From: Rhizobium johnstonii 3841
Lineage (GTDB): Bacteria; Pseudomonadota; Alphaproteobacteria; Rhizobiales; Rhizobiaceae
Assembly (NCBI RefSeq): GCF_000009265.1
Contig: NC_008380.1
Location: 2,919,501-2,983,500 of the forward strand
Direction: 5' to 3'
Length of the DNA stretch: 64,000 nucleotides
Below are positions 1 to 8,175 of the stretch, piece after piece. The position numbers and the translations under genes are program-made. Each line of letters begins with the position of its first letter. The first letter of the stretch is position 1. Below the pieces are notes generated by a model. The model did not search any database. It worked only from the letters and a program-made list of their open reading frames with translations, and was not told the DNA's origin.

Positions 1-342
1 GCAGCGCTCGATCTGGCGAATGCGGGCGCGATAGATATCGAAGAAGCGGTAGCGCCGCGCCTCGATCATCAGAAGCAGCGTCACCAGCATCATCCCGAAC
101 AGCAGCACCCCGTGATGCGAGGTCGGCGTCGACAGCGACACCGAGAGGAGTGCGGCGACCACGGTGATCGCCCAGTTGGACGTCCGGTCGATGCGGTCGC
201 GCCAGCTCGTCATCCGCCCGAGTTCACCGCGGTAATAATGGCTGAGCGTGTTGGTGACCTCGTTTGGTGTCGTAGGCAACAGTAATGCCCGGCCGGCCTC
301 TCCTTCCCTCGCCGATGATGTCCTCTCTGGCTCCGTTTTCAT
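1..342 (-). CDS. DUF2270 family membrane protein (5' part)
   Basis: This gene runs off the left edge, so only the first 114 codons are visible. The reading starts at an ATG at 342-340, preceded by a strong ribosome site (GGGAGG, 6 bases before the ATG). The N-terminus has a Ser/Glu/Arg-rich stretch. A conserved-looking segment follows (HYYRGELGRMTSWRDRIDRT, about residues 38-57). Two hydrophobic segments come next, near residues 59-73 and 80-96. This pattern matches the DUF2270 family of predicted integral membrane proteins, whose function I do not know. It is divergent from the methyltransferase gene to its right. Confidence 0.75.
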   Translation of the reverse strand, partial: MKTEPERTSSAREGEAGRALLLPTTPNEVTNTLSHYYRGELGRMTSWRDRIDRTSNWAITVVAALLSVSLSTPTSHHGVLLFGMMLVTLLLMIEARRYRFFDIYRARIRQIERC

Positions 343-456
343 GACCTTTCCTCCCTTGGTCTTCTTTTCGGCCATTCTGCGCCCGCAATCGCGCCATTGC
401 AAAACATCGAAAGCCGCCTTAGACGCATGCCTGAAACAAAAGGACGATGGACTACG

Positions 457-1275
457 ATGGCAAAGAAGATCGACGAAGAAGCCCTTGGCGAGGCCTATAA
501 CCGCGCGCTGGCGCTGGAAAAGGCCGGCGATGTCGACGCCGCCGTTGCAGCCTATGAGGAAGTCCTGGCACTCGATCCCGACGATCACGGCGGTGCGGCC
601 GTGCGCATTGCCGCGATGGGCCGCGGCGAAACGCCGGTCAAGGCGCCCGATGCCTATGTCGAGACCTTGTTCGATCAGCATGCCGAGGTTTTCGAGGACG
701 TGCTCGTCGAGCAGCTTGGCTATCACGTGCCGATGCTGGTGCGCCAACGCCTGCAGGCGCTGAAGCTCGGACCGTTCAAGCGGCTGCTCGATCTCGGCTG
801 CGGCACGGGCCTCACCGGCGGCGCGCTGCGCGACCTCTGCGGTGATATGACCGGCATCGATATATCGGAGAAGATGGTCGAGATCGCCCATGAGAAGGAT
901 CTCTACGAGACGCTCTTCGTCGCCGAGGTCGAGGATTTCCTCGACGACAACGACGAGGAAGCCTTCGACATCATCGCCGCCACCGACGTGCTGCCCTATC
1001 TTGGCGCGCTCGAACCGCTGTTCTTCGGCGCCGCCGAGAACCTGACGCCGGGCGGCCTGTTCATCTTCTCCTCGGAAACCCTGCCCGAGGAAATACTCGC
1101 CGGCCGCGCCTACATGGTCGGCCCACACCAACGTTTCGCTCATGCCGACGCCTATGTCAGAGAACGCCTGACGGCCACCGGTTTCGAACTCGTCGAGATA
1201 TCGGATATCAACGTGCGCATGGAAGACGGCCAGCCGACACCGGGCCATCTGGTGATCGCCCGGTATAATGGCTGA
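457..1275 (+). CDS. TPR-linked class I SAM-dependent methyltransferase
   Basis: The predicted protein has 272 residues. Residues 12-45 form a short TPR-like helical pair (alternating Ala/Leu, ending ALDPDDHG). The glycine-rich SAM-binding motif DLGCGTG follows at 112-118 in a Rossmann-type methyltransferase domain. The acidic residue after strand 2 lies in GIDIS, and the motif II-like segment is AATDVLPYLG. The substrate cannot be read from the sequence. I chose the ATG at 457 because the protein from MAKKIDEE onward is conserved in style and an AGGA precedes it; the frame is open back to 397. A start 60 bases further upstream is less likely. Confidence 0.8.
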   Translation: MAKKIDEEALGEAYNRALALEKAGDVDAAVAAYEEVLALDPDDHGGAAVRIAAMGRGETPVKAPDAYVETLFDQHAEVFEDVLVEQLGYHVPMLVRQRLQALKLGPFKRLLDLGCGTGLTGGALRDLCGDMTGIDISEKMVEIAHEKDLYETLFVAEVEDFLDDNDEEAFDIIAATDVLPYLGALEPLFFGAAENLTPGGLFIFSSETLPEEILAGRAYMVGPHQRFAHADAYVRERLTATGFELVEISDINVRMEDGQPTPGHLVIARYNG

Positions 1276-1402
1276 AGCCAACACCCGATAGATCGGCTGA
1301 CGGAATACTTGCACGGTTGGCGAAGTATCTGTTGCGTGATGCGTTACGACCTGATAGTTAGTCGATCGGCAAAGTTTACCGCAACAATAGAAAGGTCGCC
1401 GC

Positions 1403-2089
1403 ATGTCGCTCGTGCTCTATGGGCATCCGCTCGCCTCCTTCTGCCACAAAGTGCTGATCGCGCTTTATGAAAACGGCACTCCCTTCGAGAATCGCATCGT
1501 CGATCTTTCCGACGAAAGCTCGCGCGCCGATCTCTTTCGCTTCTGGCCGATCGGCAAGATGCCGCTGCTGCGGGACGAGGCGCGCGATAGCACCATTCCC
1601 GAGACATCGATCATCATCGAATATCTCGAGCAATATTATCCCGGCCCCGTTCGCCTGCTGCCACTGGAGATCGACCGGGCGCTGCAGGTTCGCCTCTGGG
1701 ACCGCTTTTTCGACCACTATGTCCAGGCGCCGATGCAGACCATCGTCAGCAATCGCCGGCGCCCCGACGGCACGGCGGACGAGATCGAGGTAGCGGCGGC
1801 CAAGGCGACACTCGCGACCGCCTATGCGATGATCGAAAAGCAGCTCGCCGACAAGCAATGGATATCAGGCGACGGCTTCACCATGGCTGATTGCGCCGCC
1901 GCCCCCGCCCTCTTCTATGCCGAGACGCTGATCCCCTTCACTCCGGAACAGCCGAACCTTCGCGCATATTACGATCGGCTGCTGGCGCGCCCGTCCTTTA
2001 CAAGGGTGCTGGAAGAGGCCCGCCCCTACTTCAAGTTCTACCCCTACAAAGAGAGACTGCCGGCTCGCTTCCGGGATGCGGCGGGATGA
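1403..2089 (+). CDS. Glutathione S-transferase family protein
   Basis: This is a cytosolic GST-like protein of 228 residues. Residues 1-80 form the thioredoxin-fold N-terminal domain (LVLYGHPLASFCHKV at the start). The conserved cis-Pro appears in GKMPLL, and the glutathione gamma-glutamyl contact in PETSIIIEYL (66-75). Residues about 90-220 are the all-helical C-terminal domain, with an N-capping-like GFTMADCAAAP segment. Its specific conjugation or isomerase substrate is unknown. It ends inside an ATGA overlap with the ArsR gene, so the GST, the regulator and the SRPBCC protein are probably one transcript. Confidence 0.85.
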   Translation: MSLVLYGHPLASFCHKVLIALYENGTPFENRIVDLSDESSRADLFRFWPIGKMPLLRDEARDSTIPETSIIIEYLEQYYPGPVRLLPLEIDRALQVRLWDRFFDHYVQAPMQTIVSNRRRPDGTADEIEVAAAKATLATAYAMIEKQLADKQWISGDGFTMADCAAAPALFYAETLIPFTPEQPNLRAYYDRLLARPSFTRVLEEARPYFKFYPYKERLPARFRDAAG

Positions 2090-2427
2090 TCGAAAGCCAG
2101 GCGAATCTCGACCGTATGTTCCATGCGCTTTCCGACCGCAGCCGCCGCGGCATGATCGATCGTCTCGGCCGCGGCCCGGCCTCCGTCACCGAGCTGGCCG
2201 CGCCGCTCGCGGTTGCCCTGCCGACGGTGATGAAACATCTGCAGGTGCTGGAGGAAAGCGGCCTCGTTTTCTCCGAAAAATCCGGCCGGGTGCGAACCTA
2301 TCGCTTGCAGCAGGACGCGCTTGCCGCCGTCGAGCGCTGGGTGGAACAGCGGAAGATCCAGTGGACGACGACCTTCGACAGGCTGGACCATTTTCTCGCC
2401 AATGAAACGGAGACCCTCCCCGAATGA
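2086..2427 (+). CDS. ArsR-family winged-helix transcriptional regulator
   Basis: This 113-residue protein starts at the ATG of an ATGA overlap with the GST gene, and itself ends in an ATGA overlap with the next gene. The winged-helix domain spans residues about 8-85 (FHALSDRSRRGMIDRLGRG, then SVTELAAPLAVALPTVMKHL as the HTH). The tail WVEQRKIQWTTTFDRLDHFL is typical of ArsR proteins paired with SRPBCC (AHSA1) proteins. There is no metal-binding ELCVCDL-type motif, so it is not an arsenic sensor in the classical sense. It probably regulates its own operon. Confidence 0.9.
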   Translation: MIESQANLDRMFHALSDRSRRGMIDRLGRGPASVTELAAPLAVALPTVMKHLQVLEESGLVFSEKSGRVRTYRLQQDALAAVERWVEQRKIQWTTTFDRLDHFLANETETLPE

Positions 2428-2900
2428 CGATACGATCCGCCGAACACGCCACTCTCGTCATCGAACGCCATCTCAAGGCGCCGATTTCCCGCGTCTTCCG
2501 CGCCTGGTCAACACCGGAATCCAAACGGCAATGGTTCGCCTGCCATGGCGAGTGGGTACCGCTGGACTACGGGCTCGATTTCCGCCCCGGCGGCACGGAA
2601 AGGAACTACGTCGCCGATACTGACGGCCTCCTGCACGCCTATGACGCCCATTACATCGATATCGTGCCTGATGCCCGCATCATCTATGCCTATGAAATGA
2701 AGCTTGGGGAAAGCCGCATCTCCGCGTCGCTCACAACCGTTGCCTTCGAAGCCGCACCCGGCGGCACGAAAATGGTCTTCACCGAACAGGTGGTCTTCCT
2801 CGACGGCTACGCCGATAACGGCGCCCGCCTCCAGGGCACCGAAATCGGTCTCGACAATCTGGAACTCTTCCTCGAGCGCGAGGAAAGTCCGATCCACTGA
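2424..2900 (+). CDS. SRPBCC / AHSA1-domain protein
   Basis: A 158-residue START/Bet v1-like hydrophobic-cavity protein of the AHSA1 type. The family start is visible at residues 10-37 (VIERHLKAPISRVFRAWSTP). The GG-containing strand FRPGGTERNY follows, and a C-terminal long helix (NLELFLEREE) closes the cavity. It overlaps the ArsR gene by 4 bp, so the two are translationally coupled. Such ArsR-SRPBCC pairs are frequent in alphaproteobacteria. The ligand is not known and I do not assign one. Confidence 0.85.
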   Translation: MTIRSAEHATLVIERHLKAPISRVFRAWSTPESKRQWFACHGEWVPLDYGLDFRPGGTERNYVADTDGLLHAYDAHYIDIVPDARIIYAYEMKLGESRISASLTTVAFEAAPGGTKMVFTEQVVFLDGYADNGARLQGTEIGLDNLELFLEREESPIH

Positions 2901-2978
2901 TCGCATGTCACGCAAAACCAAATCGCCTCGCATGAATCAAGTTTGACGCGACGCGTTTCAGGCGAAATAAGCCAAGCC

Positions 2979-3446
2979 TCAAACGCTGCTTGGTTTCTTC
3001 CGAGAGCCGGCAGGACGAGCGGCGGCCCGCTTTGAAGTGTTGAGTGCGACAGCACCGCGAATGAGCGCCTTGAACGCCTGCTCGTCGATCTCGTCGCCTT
3101 CGTGGAAATCGATAGCGCGCCTGGTATTGCCGTCAAGGCTGGAGTTGAAAAGGCCTGAAGGGTCCTCCAGCGAGGCGCCTTTGGCGAAGGTCAGTTTCAC
3201 CACGCTTTTGTAGGTCTCGCCGGTGCAGATGATCCCGGCGTGCTCCCACACCGGAACGCCTCTCCACTTCCATTCCTCGACCACGTCGGGCTCGGCCTGC
3301 CTGATGAGAGTTCGGACCCGAGCGAGCATCTCGCCGCGCCAATCACTCAACTCCTCGATTCTCGCATCGATCAAACGAGAAGGAGAGTCTCCGTCTTTCT
3401 CTTCGCTGGACTCGCTCTTCTTCAGGGTTGCTGCGGCTTTCTTCAT
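2979..3446 (-). CDS. DUF1801-domain protein (YdhG/CyaY-like fold)
   Basis: This 155-residue protein has a Lys/Ser/Glu-rich, probably disordered N-terminus (residues 1-25). A DUF1801 domain follows, with the diagnostic segments VRTLIRQAEPDVVEEWKWRG, VWEHAGIICTGETYKSVVKL and FNSSLDGNTRRAIDFHEGDE. The C-terminus is basic. The ATG at 3446 is preceded by GGAGGAGA. The open frame extends far upstream in another register of the neighbouring gene, but that extension is not coding. The function of DUF1801 proteins is not established. It lies just downstream of a second DUF1801 gene on the same strand, probably in one transcript. Confidence 0.85.
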   Translation of the reverse strand: MKKAAATLKKSESSEEKDGDSPSRLIDARIEELSDWRGEMLARVRTLIRQAEPDVVEEWKWRGVPVWEHAGIICTGETYKSVVKLTFAKGASLEDPSGLFNSSLDGNTRRAIDFHEGDEIDEQAFKALIRGAVALNTSKRAAARPAGSRKKPSSV

Positions 3447-3492
3447 CGATATCTCTCCTCCACCCCTTAAGTGCTGGTGGCCTGGCGTCCGT

Positions 3493-3963
3493 TCACATTC
3501 GTTCGCCGGGCAATTGGCTGGCCTGTTCCACCCAGGCGGCGAGCTGAGCCTCGTCGAGTTGGTCTTCTTCATGGATGTGGAAGTAACGCACTTCCTTTTG
3601 TTTGGACTCGCCGGGCGGGATGGGGCTGAGCGACGTGCCGCGGAAGAAAGCGACCTTGATATATTTCGCGAAGCAATGGACACCGAGGAACCAGCCCTGC
3701 CCTTCGATGCCGTAGAGAGGCGAGTTCCATTTGACTGCCTTATACACCCCGGGCACCGTGCGGGTGATGAGCGCATCGAGGCGATGCCCGACGTCGCTCT
3801 TCCAGCCGGGCATGGCGGCGATATAGGCCTGCACGGGAGCGTCGCCGTAACCCTTGGCGATCTGAGGGTTGCCACCCGAGAGAAGGACCGGCTCCGCGGT
3901 ATCAGGCTTAGCGGCTGTCTTCTTCGTGACCTTTGCTGCGGTCTTGGATGTCTCGCCGGACAT
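3493..3963 (-). CDS. DUF1801-domain protein, second copy
   Basis: The predicted protein has 156 residues. It has a Lys/Ala/Thr-rich N-terminal tail (1-25) and a DUF1801 core with YIAAMPGWKSDVGHRLDALI, VYKAVKWNSPLYG and WFLGVHCFAKYIKVAFFRG. It ends in a helical tail rich in Gln/Glu. It is related in fold to the downstream neighbour but divergent in sequence. The start at 3963 is supported by AGGAG nine bases upstream; a start 42 bases further upstream has no such site. No biochemical role is known to me. Confidence 0.85.
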   Translation of the reverse strand: MSGETSKTAAKVTKKTAAKPDTAEPVLLSGGNPQIAKGYGDAPVQAYIAAMPGWKSDVGHRLDALITRTVPGVYKAVKWNSPLYGIEGQGWFLGVHCFAKYIKVAFFRGTSLSPIPPGESKQKEVRYFHIHEEDQLDEAQLAAWVEQASQLPGERM

Positions 3964-3974
3964 TGCCTTCACTC

Positions 3975-4196
3975 CTACCCTCCGCTGCGTCCTGCGCCGC
4001 GCCACCTGGTGGCATATGGCAACGCGAACAAGTAGAGACCGGTGAGCAGGAGCAAGGTCAGCGGCAGCAGCGCCATGAGGCCCACCCAGACCGACGATTT
4101 CTCCTGAACCATCGCGATGATATTAATTATGACGGCCAGCGTAAAGGCAATGGACAGCCAGCGGTGGATTTGCCGAAGCCAGTTATTCCAATTCAA
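3975..4196 (-). CDS. Small two-helix membrane protein, TTG start
   Basis: A 73-residue protein with two predicted transmembrane helices, roughly residues 10-29 (WLSIAFTLAVIINIIAMV) and 36-57 (VGLMALLPLTLLLLTGLYLF). The basic tail is RWRGAGRSGG. I prefer a TTG start at 4196, because an ideal AGGAGG sits five bases before it. The upstream ATG at 4217 would place that ribosome site inside the gene. The residues after the start (NWNNWLRQIHRW) look like an amphipathic cap. The function is unknown. It precedes the two DUF1801 genes and may share their transcript. Confidence 0.65.
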   Translation of the reverse strand: MNWNNWLRQIHRWLSIAFTLAVIINIIAMVQEKSSVWVGLMALLPLTLLLLTGLYLFALPYATRWRGAGRSGG

Positions 4197-4253
4197 GGAA
4201 ACCTCCTGCGAAAACAAGCGAAGCGGATGGCGTGATCCGTTTTGACAGCGGTC

Positions 4254-4664
4254 TCACTCGATGCGCGTCAGCACCTGCTCCAGCTTGGCGAAGAACTGCC
4301 GCCAACCGCTTTTGGCGCCCCCATAAGCCTGCCCCTGATCCGGCCGGAAGCCCGACTGCTCCATGCGCAGCTGCGTGCCCGCGCCCGTGGGCGTGAGAGT
4401 CCAGGTGACGACGCTCACGAGATCATAGGCAGCCCAAGTGTAAGACAGTGTTTTATTCGGCTCGACTTCCAGGACCTGGCAATCGACGGAGCCCCAATCC
4501 GCGCTCAGCTTAAAGCGGTGATCCACGACCGGCACGAAGTCGTTCTTCATCAGCCAGTCCGCGATCAGATGCGGCTGGGTGAGCGCGCGCCAGATCTTTT
4601 CCGGCGGAAAAGGGATCTCCCTTTCGACGACGACGGAACGGGTTTCGTTTGAAATTTCGGTCAT
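4254..4664 (-). CDS. SRPBCC / AHSA1-domain protein
   Basis: A 136-residue AHSA1-type cavity protein. Family features are REIPFPPEKIWRALTQPHLI (residues 15-34), the core strand SYTWAAYDLVSVVTWTLTPT, and a C-terminal helix WRQFFAKLEQVL. The ATG at 4664 overlaps the stop of the ArsR gene by 4 bp; the longer open frame to 4715 would run into that gene. It repeats the ArsR-SRPBCC arrangement found at 2086-2900 on the other strand. The ligand is unknown. Confidence 0.85.
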   Translation of the reverse strand: MTEISNETRSVVVEREIPFPPEKIWRALTQPHLIADWLMKNDFVPVVDHRFKLSADWGSVDCQVLEVEPNKTLSYTWAAYDLVSVVTWTLTPTGAGTQLRMEQSGFRPDQGQAYGGAKSGWRQFFAKLEQVLTRIE

Positions 4665-4984
4665 TGGTCCATCCTTTTCAATAGATCTTCCAGCTGGTCG
4701 AACCGATTCTGCCAAAAGCCCGCCATCTCACGTGTCCAGTCGACCAGCGGCGCCAGCGCACCGAGCTGGGCGCTATAGTGGGTCTGGCGACCTTCGTGAC
4801 GATCGCGGACCAATCCGGCCTGCTTCAGGATTCCGAGATGTCTCGAGACGACTGGTTGCGAGACCCCGGCCCGAACCGTCAGAGCCCCGACCGTCTTCTC
4901 TCCTTCGCGGCACAGCCGTTCGAAAAGAGCCCTCCGGGTCGGATCGGCGAGCGTTCTGAAGAGCACGTCCTGGGTGTCCGACAT
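4661..4984 (-). CDS. ArsR-family transcriptional regulator
   Basis: A 107-residue winged-helix regulator. It begins LFRTLADPTRRALFERLCRE (residues 8-27), followed by the HTH VGALTVRAGVSQPVVSRHLG and the wing GRQTHYSAQLG. The C-terminal helix TREMAGFWQNRFDQLEDLLK is typical of SRPBCC-partnered ArsR proteins. It is the first gene of a two-gene operon with the SRPBCC protein. A pair of interleaved inverted repeats lies directly upstream of its start and is a likely autoregulatory operator. No metal-binding Cys cluster is present. Confidence 0.9.
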   Translation of the reverse strand: MSDTQDVLFRTLADPTRRALFERLCREGEKTVGALTVRAGVSQPVVSRHLGILKQAGLVRDRHEGRQTHYSAQLGALAPLVDWTREMAGFWQNRFDQLEDLLKRMDQ

Positions 4985-4989
4985 CTACA

Positions 4990-5036
4990 ATCCATACCTC
5001 ATTGGCTATGGATTGACGTATAGCTACGGAGGTATG
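4990..5036. promoter_or_regulatory. Candidate ArsR operator: two interleaved inverted repeats
   Basis: Immediately upstream of the ArsR start (4984), ATCCATA (4990-4996) is mirrored by TATGGAT (5007-5013) with a 10-base spacer. CATACCTC (4993-5000) is mirrored by GAGGTATG (5029-5036). The left arms overlap, so a dimer could choose between two right arms. Dyads of this size upstream of ArsR genes are commonly the autorepressor site. Binding is inferred. Confidence 0.5.
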
Positions 5037-5232
5037 AGTGAGTCAAGCTGGACGTAAAACAACTCGAGAAAATAGTTATTGCTGCATCTGTTGCACGTGG
5101 CAGCGCGCTTGGCAGAGGCGATTTAATTTCACATACCCAAGCGGCTATACATTTTCGCCATTGGGCATACATGCTTGCGCGGACACGCCTCGCCTGTGCC
5201 GAGGTCATGTGGCGTCGCGAATAACCCTGGGA

Positions 5233-6060
5233 TCAATGGCCGCCGTCGGTGCCGAGAATCGCGGCAAGCAGCCGGCCTTCCAGTTCGCAGAGGCCAGGAT
5301 GGCCGTGCCGCCGCGGGCGAGGATGGGGAATGGGAAGATCGAGTGCGATCCGCCCCTCGTCGAGCACGATGACCCGGTCGGCGAGATGCACCGCCTCGCT
5401 GACATCATGGGTGACGAGTACGGCGGTGAAGCCGAGTTCGCGCCAGACACGGTTGATGAGTTCCTGCATGCTGATCCGCGTGAGCGCATCGAGGGCGCCG
5501 AGCGGTTCGTCGAGCGCCAGCACGCCTGGCCGGCTGATCAGCGCCCGCGCCAGCGCCACGCGCTGCCGCTGCCCGCCGGAAAGCCGCGCCGGCCATTCCT
5601 CGGTCTTTTCGCCAAGCTGGACTTCGGCAAGCACGGCCTCGGCCGCCTTCGCCGCCGCCCGGCTGTCAACGCCGTCGCCGAGCCCGACGACGACATTGTC
5701 TGCGACACTGAGCCAGGGCAGCAGCCGCGGCTCCTGAAAGACGATGCGCGCGTTCGGGCTCGCCTGCGCGCCATCGGCATCCTCGAAATGCAGCTCGCCG
5801 GCGCTCGGTTCGTCGAGGCCCATCAGGATGCGCAGCAGCGTGCTCTTGCCGCAGCCGCTCTTGCCGATCACGGCGACGAACTGGCCGGCCGGAATATGCA
5901 GGTTGATGCCGCGCAGCACGCGGTTGCCCCCAAAACTCTTTTCAAGCCCCGTCAGGCTGATCGCCGCGGGCGCACTGCGGCTCACTGCCGGCGCGTTTTC
6001 GCGCGCATAAGCTGGCTCTTCGGCGACGGCGTGAAAACGCTCATGTGCGATCGATGTCAT
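5233..6060 (-). CDS. ssuB: Sulfonate ABC transporter ATP-binding protein
   Basis: A 275-residue ABC ATPase with Walker A GKSGCGKSTLL (about 88-98), the Q-loop in FQEPRLLPW, the signature LSGGQRQRVALAR and Walker B VLALDEP. The D-loop (GALDALTR) and switch His (VTHDVSEA) follow. The ERPRLLPW-type Q-loop and the HPRPR C-terminal segment are typical of the nitrate/sulfonate/taurine (SsuB/TauB) group. An N-terminal extension of about 35 residues precedes the domain. It is the last gene of the ssu operon, 9 bp behind ssuC. It energises uptake of alkanesulfonates at the inner membrane. Confidence 0.9.
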   Translation of the reverse strand: MTSIAHERFHAVAEEPAYARENAPAVSRSAPAAISLTGLEKSFGGNRVLRGINLHIPAGQFVAVIGKSGCGKSTLLRILMGLDEPSAGELHFEDADGAQASPNARIVFQEPRLLPWLSVADNVVVGLGDGVDSRAAAKAAEAVLAEVQLGEKTEEWPARLSGGQRQRVALARALISRPGVLALDEPLGALDALTRISMQELINRVWRELGFTAVLVTHDVSEAVHLADRVIVLDEGRIALDLPIPHPRPRRHGHPGLCELEGRLLAAILGTDGGH

Positions 6061-6069
6061 GCGTCTCTC

Positions 6070-6906
6070 CTATTTCTGATAGACCGGGTTCCAGGCGAGC
6101 AGCCGCCTCTCCAGCACCCGGGCGATGACATCGGCAAGCTTGCCGAGCACGGCATAGATCACGAGGGCTAGCACGACGACGTCAGTCATCATGAATTCGC
6201 GGGCATTGTTGGCCATGTGGCCGATGCCTGACGATGCGGCGATCGATTCCGATACGATCAGCGTCAGCCACATGATGCCGAGCGCATATCTGAGGCCGAC
6301 GAAGATCGACGGCAGCGCACCTGGAAAGATCACCTTGCGGAAAAGCGTCCAGTTGCCCATGCCATAGACCTTGCCCATCTCGATCAGATCGCGATCGACA
6401 ATGCGCACCCCGTGATAGGTGTTGAGATAAACCGGGAAGAGCACGCCGAGCGAGGTGAGAAACAACTTCGATTCCTCGCCGATCCCGAACCACAGGATGA
6501 CAAGCGGGATCATCGCCAGATGCGGAATGGTGCGCAGCATCTGCAGCGTCGTATCGGTCAGCTGTTCGGAGATGCGCGATACGCCATTGGCGATACCGAG
6601 CAGGAAGCCGATCGAGCCGCCGACGAGAAGGCCGGCAAAGGCGCGGCCGGCGCTCACCAGCACGTCATTCGGCAACTGGCCGGAAACCATCGTCGACCAG
6701 AAGGCAAGGCCGACATCGGCCGGCGACGGCATGATGCGCGATGAGATCCAGCCGGCCGAGGAGGCAAGCTGCCAGAACACCACGATCGCCACCGGCACCA
6801 GATAGGGCGTAAGCTTCTCCAGGCCGGGCAACGGCAGGCGCAGACCCGCCTTCCCGGCCTTTTCGGAAACGACAGACCGTTCGAACGGAGTATCGAAAGT
6901 CGACAT
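6070..6906 (-). CDS. ssuC: Sulfonate ABC transporter permease
   Basis: A 278-residue inner-membrane permease of the SsuC/TauC class. It has about six hydrophobic segments, beginning with YLVPVAIVVFWQLASSAGW. The EAA-like cytoplasmic loop that contacts the ATPase is GMGNWTLFRKVIFPGALPS (about 190-208). The conserved MLRTIPHLAMIPLVILWFG lies in the centre. It sits between ssuD (78 bp upstream) and ssuB (9 bp downstream) in the same orientation. The assignment to sulfonates rests on its neighbours ssuD and ssuA, since permease sequence alone does not separate sulfonate from taurine or nitrate systems. Confidence 0.88.
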   Translation of the reverse strand: MSTFDTPFERSVVSEKAGKAGLRLPLPGLEKLTPYLVPVAIVVFWQLASSAGWISSRIMPSPADVGLAFWSTMVSGQLPNDVLVSAGRAFAGLLVGGSIGFLLGIANGVSRISEQLTDTTLQMLRTIPHLAMIPLVILWFGIGEESKLFLTSLGVLFPVYLNTYHGVRIVDRDLIEMGKVYGMGNWTLFRKVIFPGALPSIFVGLRYALGIMWLTLIVSESIAASSGIGHMANNAREFMMTDVVVLALVIYAVLGKLADVIARVLERRLLAWNPVYQK

Positions 6907-6984
6907 GCATTGTCCTCGCGCTTATCGAAAGCAGGATGCCGCAAGCCGTAAGCGGCTTGCGACGGTGTCACGCTCTGTTCGAGC

Positions 6985-8175
6985 TCAGGAGCCGGAGACG
7001 ACTTTCAGATTGCCGCCATGACTGCCGCCTGCGAAGACCTGCTTGCGGCCGAACTCGTTGTTGAAGCCCAGGCGCTGCTGCTCGCGGGTAATGCCGAGTT
7101 CGGGGAAAAGCAGCTCGGCGACGCGATAGGCCTCTTCGAGATGCGGATAGCCGGAGCCGATCACCGTATCGATGCCGATCTCCTGATACTCGCGAAGGCG
7201 CGCGGCCACCGTCTTCGGCGAGCCGACCAGCGCCGTGCCCGCACCGGCGCGCACCAGGCCAACGCCGGCCCAGAGGTTCGGCGAGACTTCGAGCTTGTCG
7301 CGCCGGCCGCCGTGAAGGGCGGCCATGCGCTTCTGGCCGACCGAGTCGGACTCGTGGACAAAGCGCTCCTGCGCCTCGCGGATCGTATCGTCGTCGAGAT
7401 GGCGGATCAGCCGCTCGGCCGCCTCCCACGCCTCCTCGTCGGTTTCGCGCACGATGAAGTGCAGACGGATGCCGAAGCTCACCTCGCGGCTGCGCTCGCC
7501 GGCGGCCTTGCGCACCTTGGTAATCTTCTCGGCAACCTGTGCCGGCGGCTCGCCCCAGGTCAGGTACTTGTCGACGCGGCCGACGGAGAAATCGATGCCG
7601 GCATCCGACGAGCCGCCGAAATAGAGCGGCGGACGCGGGTTCTGCACCGAGGGGAAGCCGAGGCGCGCATTGGTTGCCTTGATGTATTTGCCGTCGAAGC
7701 TTGCCGTTCCCTTCTCCAGCAGTTCCTCGAACACCGTGAAGAACTCTTCGGCATGGGCGTAGCGCTCGTCATGCTCGAGATGGATGCCATCGCCGGCAAG
7801 CTCCGCCGGGCTGCCGCCGACGACGATGTTGAGCAGCAGGCGACCGTTGGAGATCCGGTCGAGCGTCGTCGCAAGACGCGCGTAATAGGCAGGCGATGCC
7901 GTGCCGGGACGGATCGCCACCAGGAACTGCAGCTTCTCGGTCTTGGCGGCAAGGGCCGCCGCCGTCACGAAGGATTCTTCGCAGGCAACCCCGGTCGGCA
8001 GCAGCACGCCGGAATAGCCGAGCCGGTCGACGGCCTGGGCGATCTGCGTGAGATAGCCGATCTCGGGCGCACGGTTGAGATCGGAGGAGCCGAGATAGGT
8101 GCCGTCCCCCGATGTCGGGATGAACCAGAGGAAATTGATGGGCTCGGATGTGCCTGTATGGGAGATGGTGGTCAT
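6985..8175 (-). CDS. ssuD: FMNH2-dependent alkanesulfonate monooxygenase
   Basis: This 396-residue flavin-dependent luciferase-fold oxygenase releases sulfite from alkanesulfonates using FMNH2 and O2. It matches my memory of E. coli SsuD throughout: FLWFIPTSGDGTYLG near the N-terminus, TGVACEESFV with the conserved Cys, PPLYFGGSSD, YLTWGEPP, the flexible-loop region RHLDDDTI and SYSVGQKRMA-like segment SVGQKRMAALHGG, and SGYPHLEEAYRV. I chose the ATG at 8175, 12 bases after AAGGA; the open frame runs further upstream. No ssuE flavin reductase gene is visible in this window, so reduced flavin must come from elsewhere. Confidence 0.93.
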   Translation of the reverse strand: MTTISHTGTSEPINFLWFIPTSGDGTYLGSSDLNRAPEIGYLTQIAQAVDRLGYSGVLLPTGVACEESFVTAAALAAKTEKLQFLVAIRPGTASPAYYARLATTLDRISNGRLLLNIVVGGSPAELAGDGIHLEHDERYAHAEEFFTVFEELLEKGTASFDGKYIKATNARLGFPSVQNPRPPLYFGGSSDAGIDFSVGRVDKYLTWGEPPAQVAEKITKVRKAAGERSREVSFGIRLHFIVRETDEEAWEAAERLIRHLDDDTIREAQERFVHESDSVGQKRMAALHGGRRDKLEVSPNLWAGVGLVRAGAGTALVGSPKTVAARLREYQEIGIDTVIGSGYPHLEEAYRVAELLFPELGITREQQRLGFNNEFGRKQVFAGGSHGGNLKVVSGS

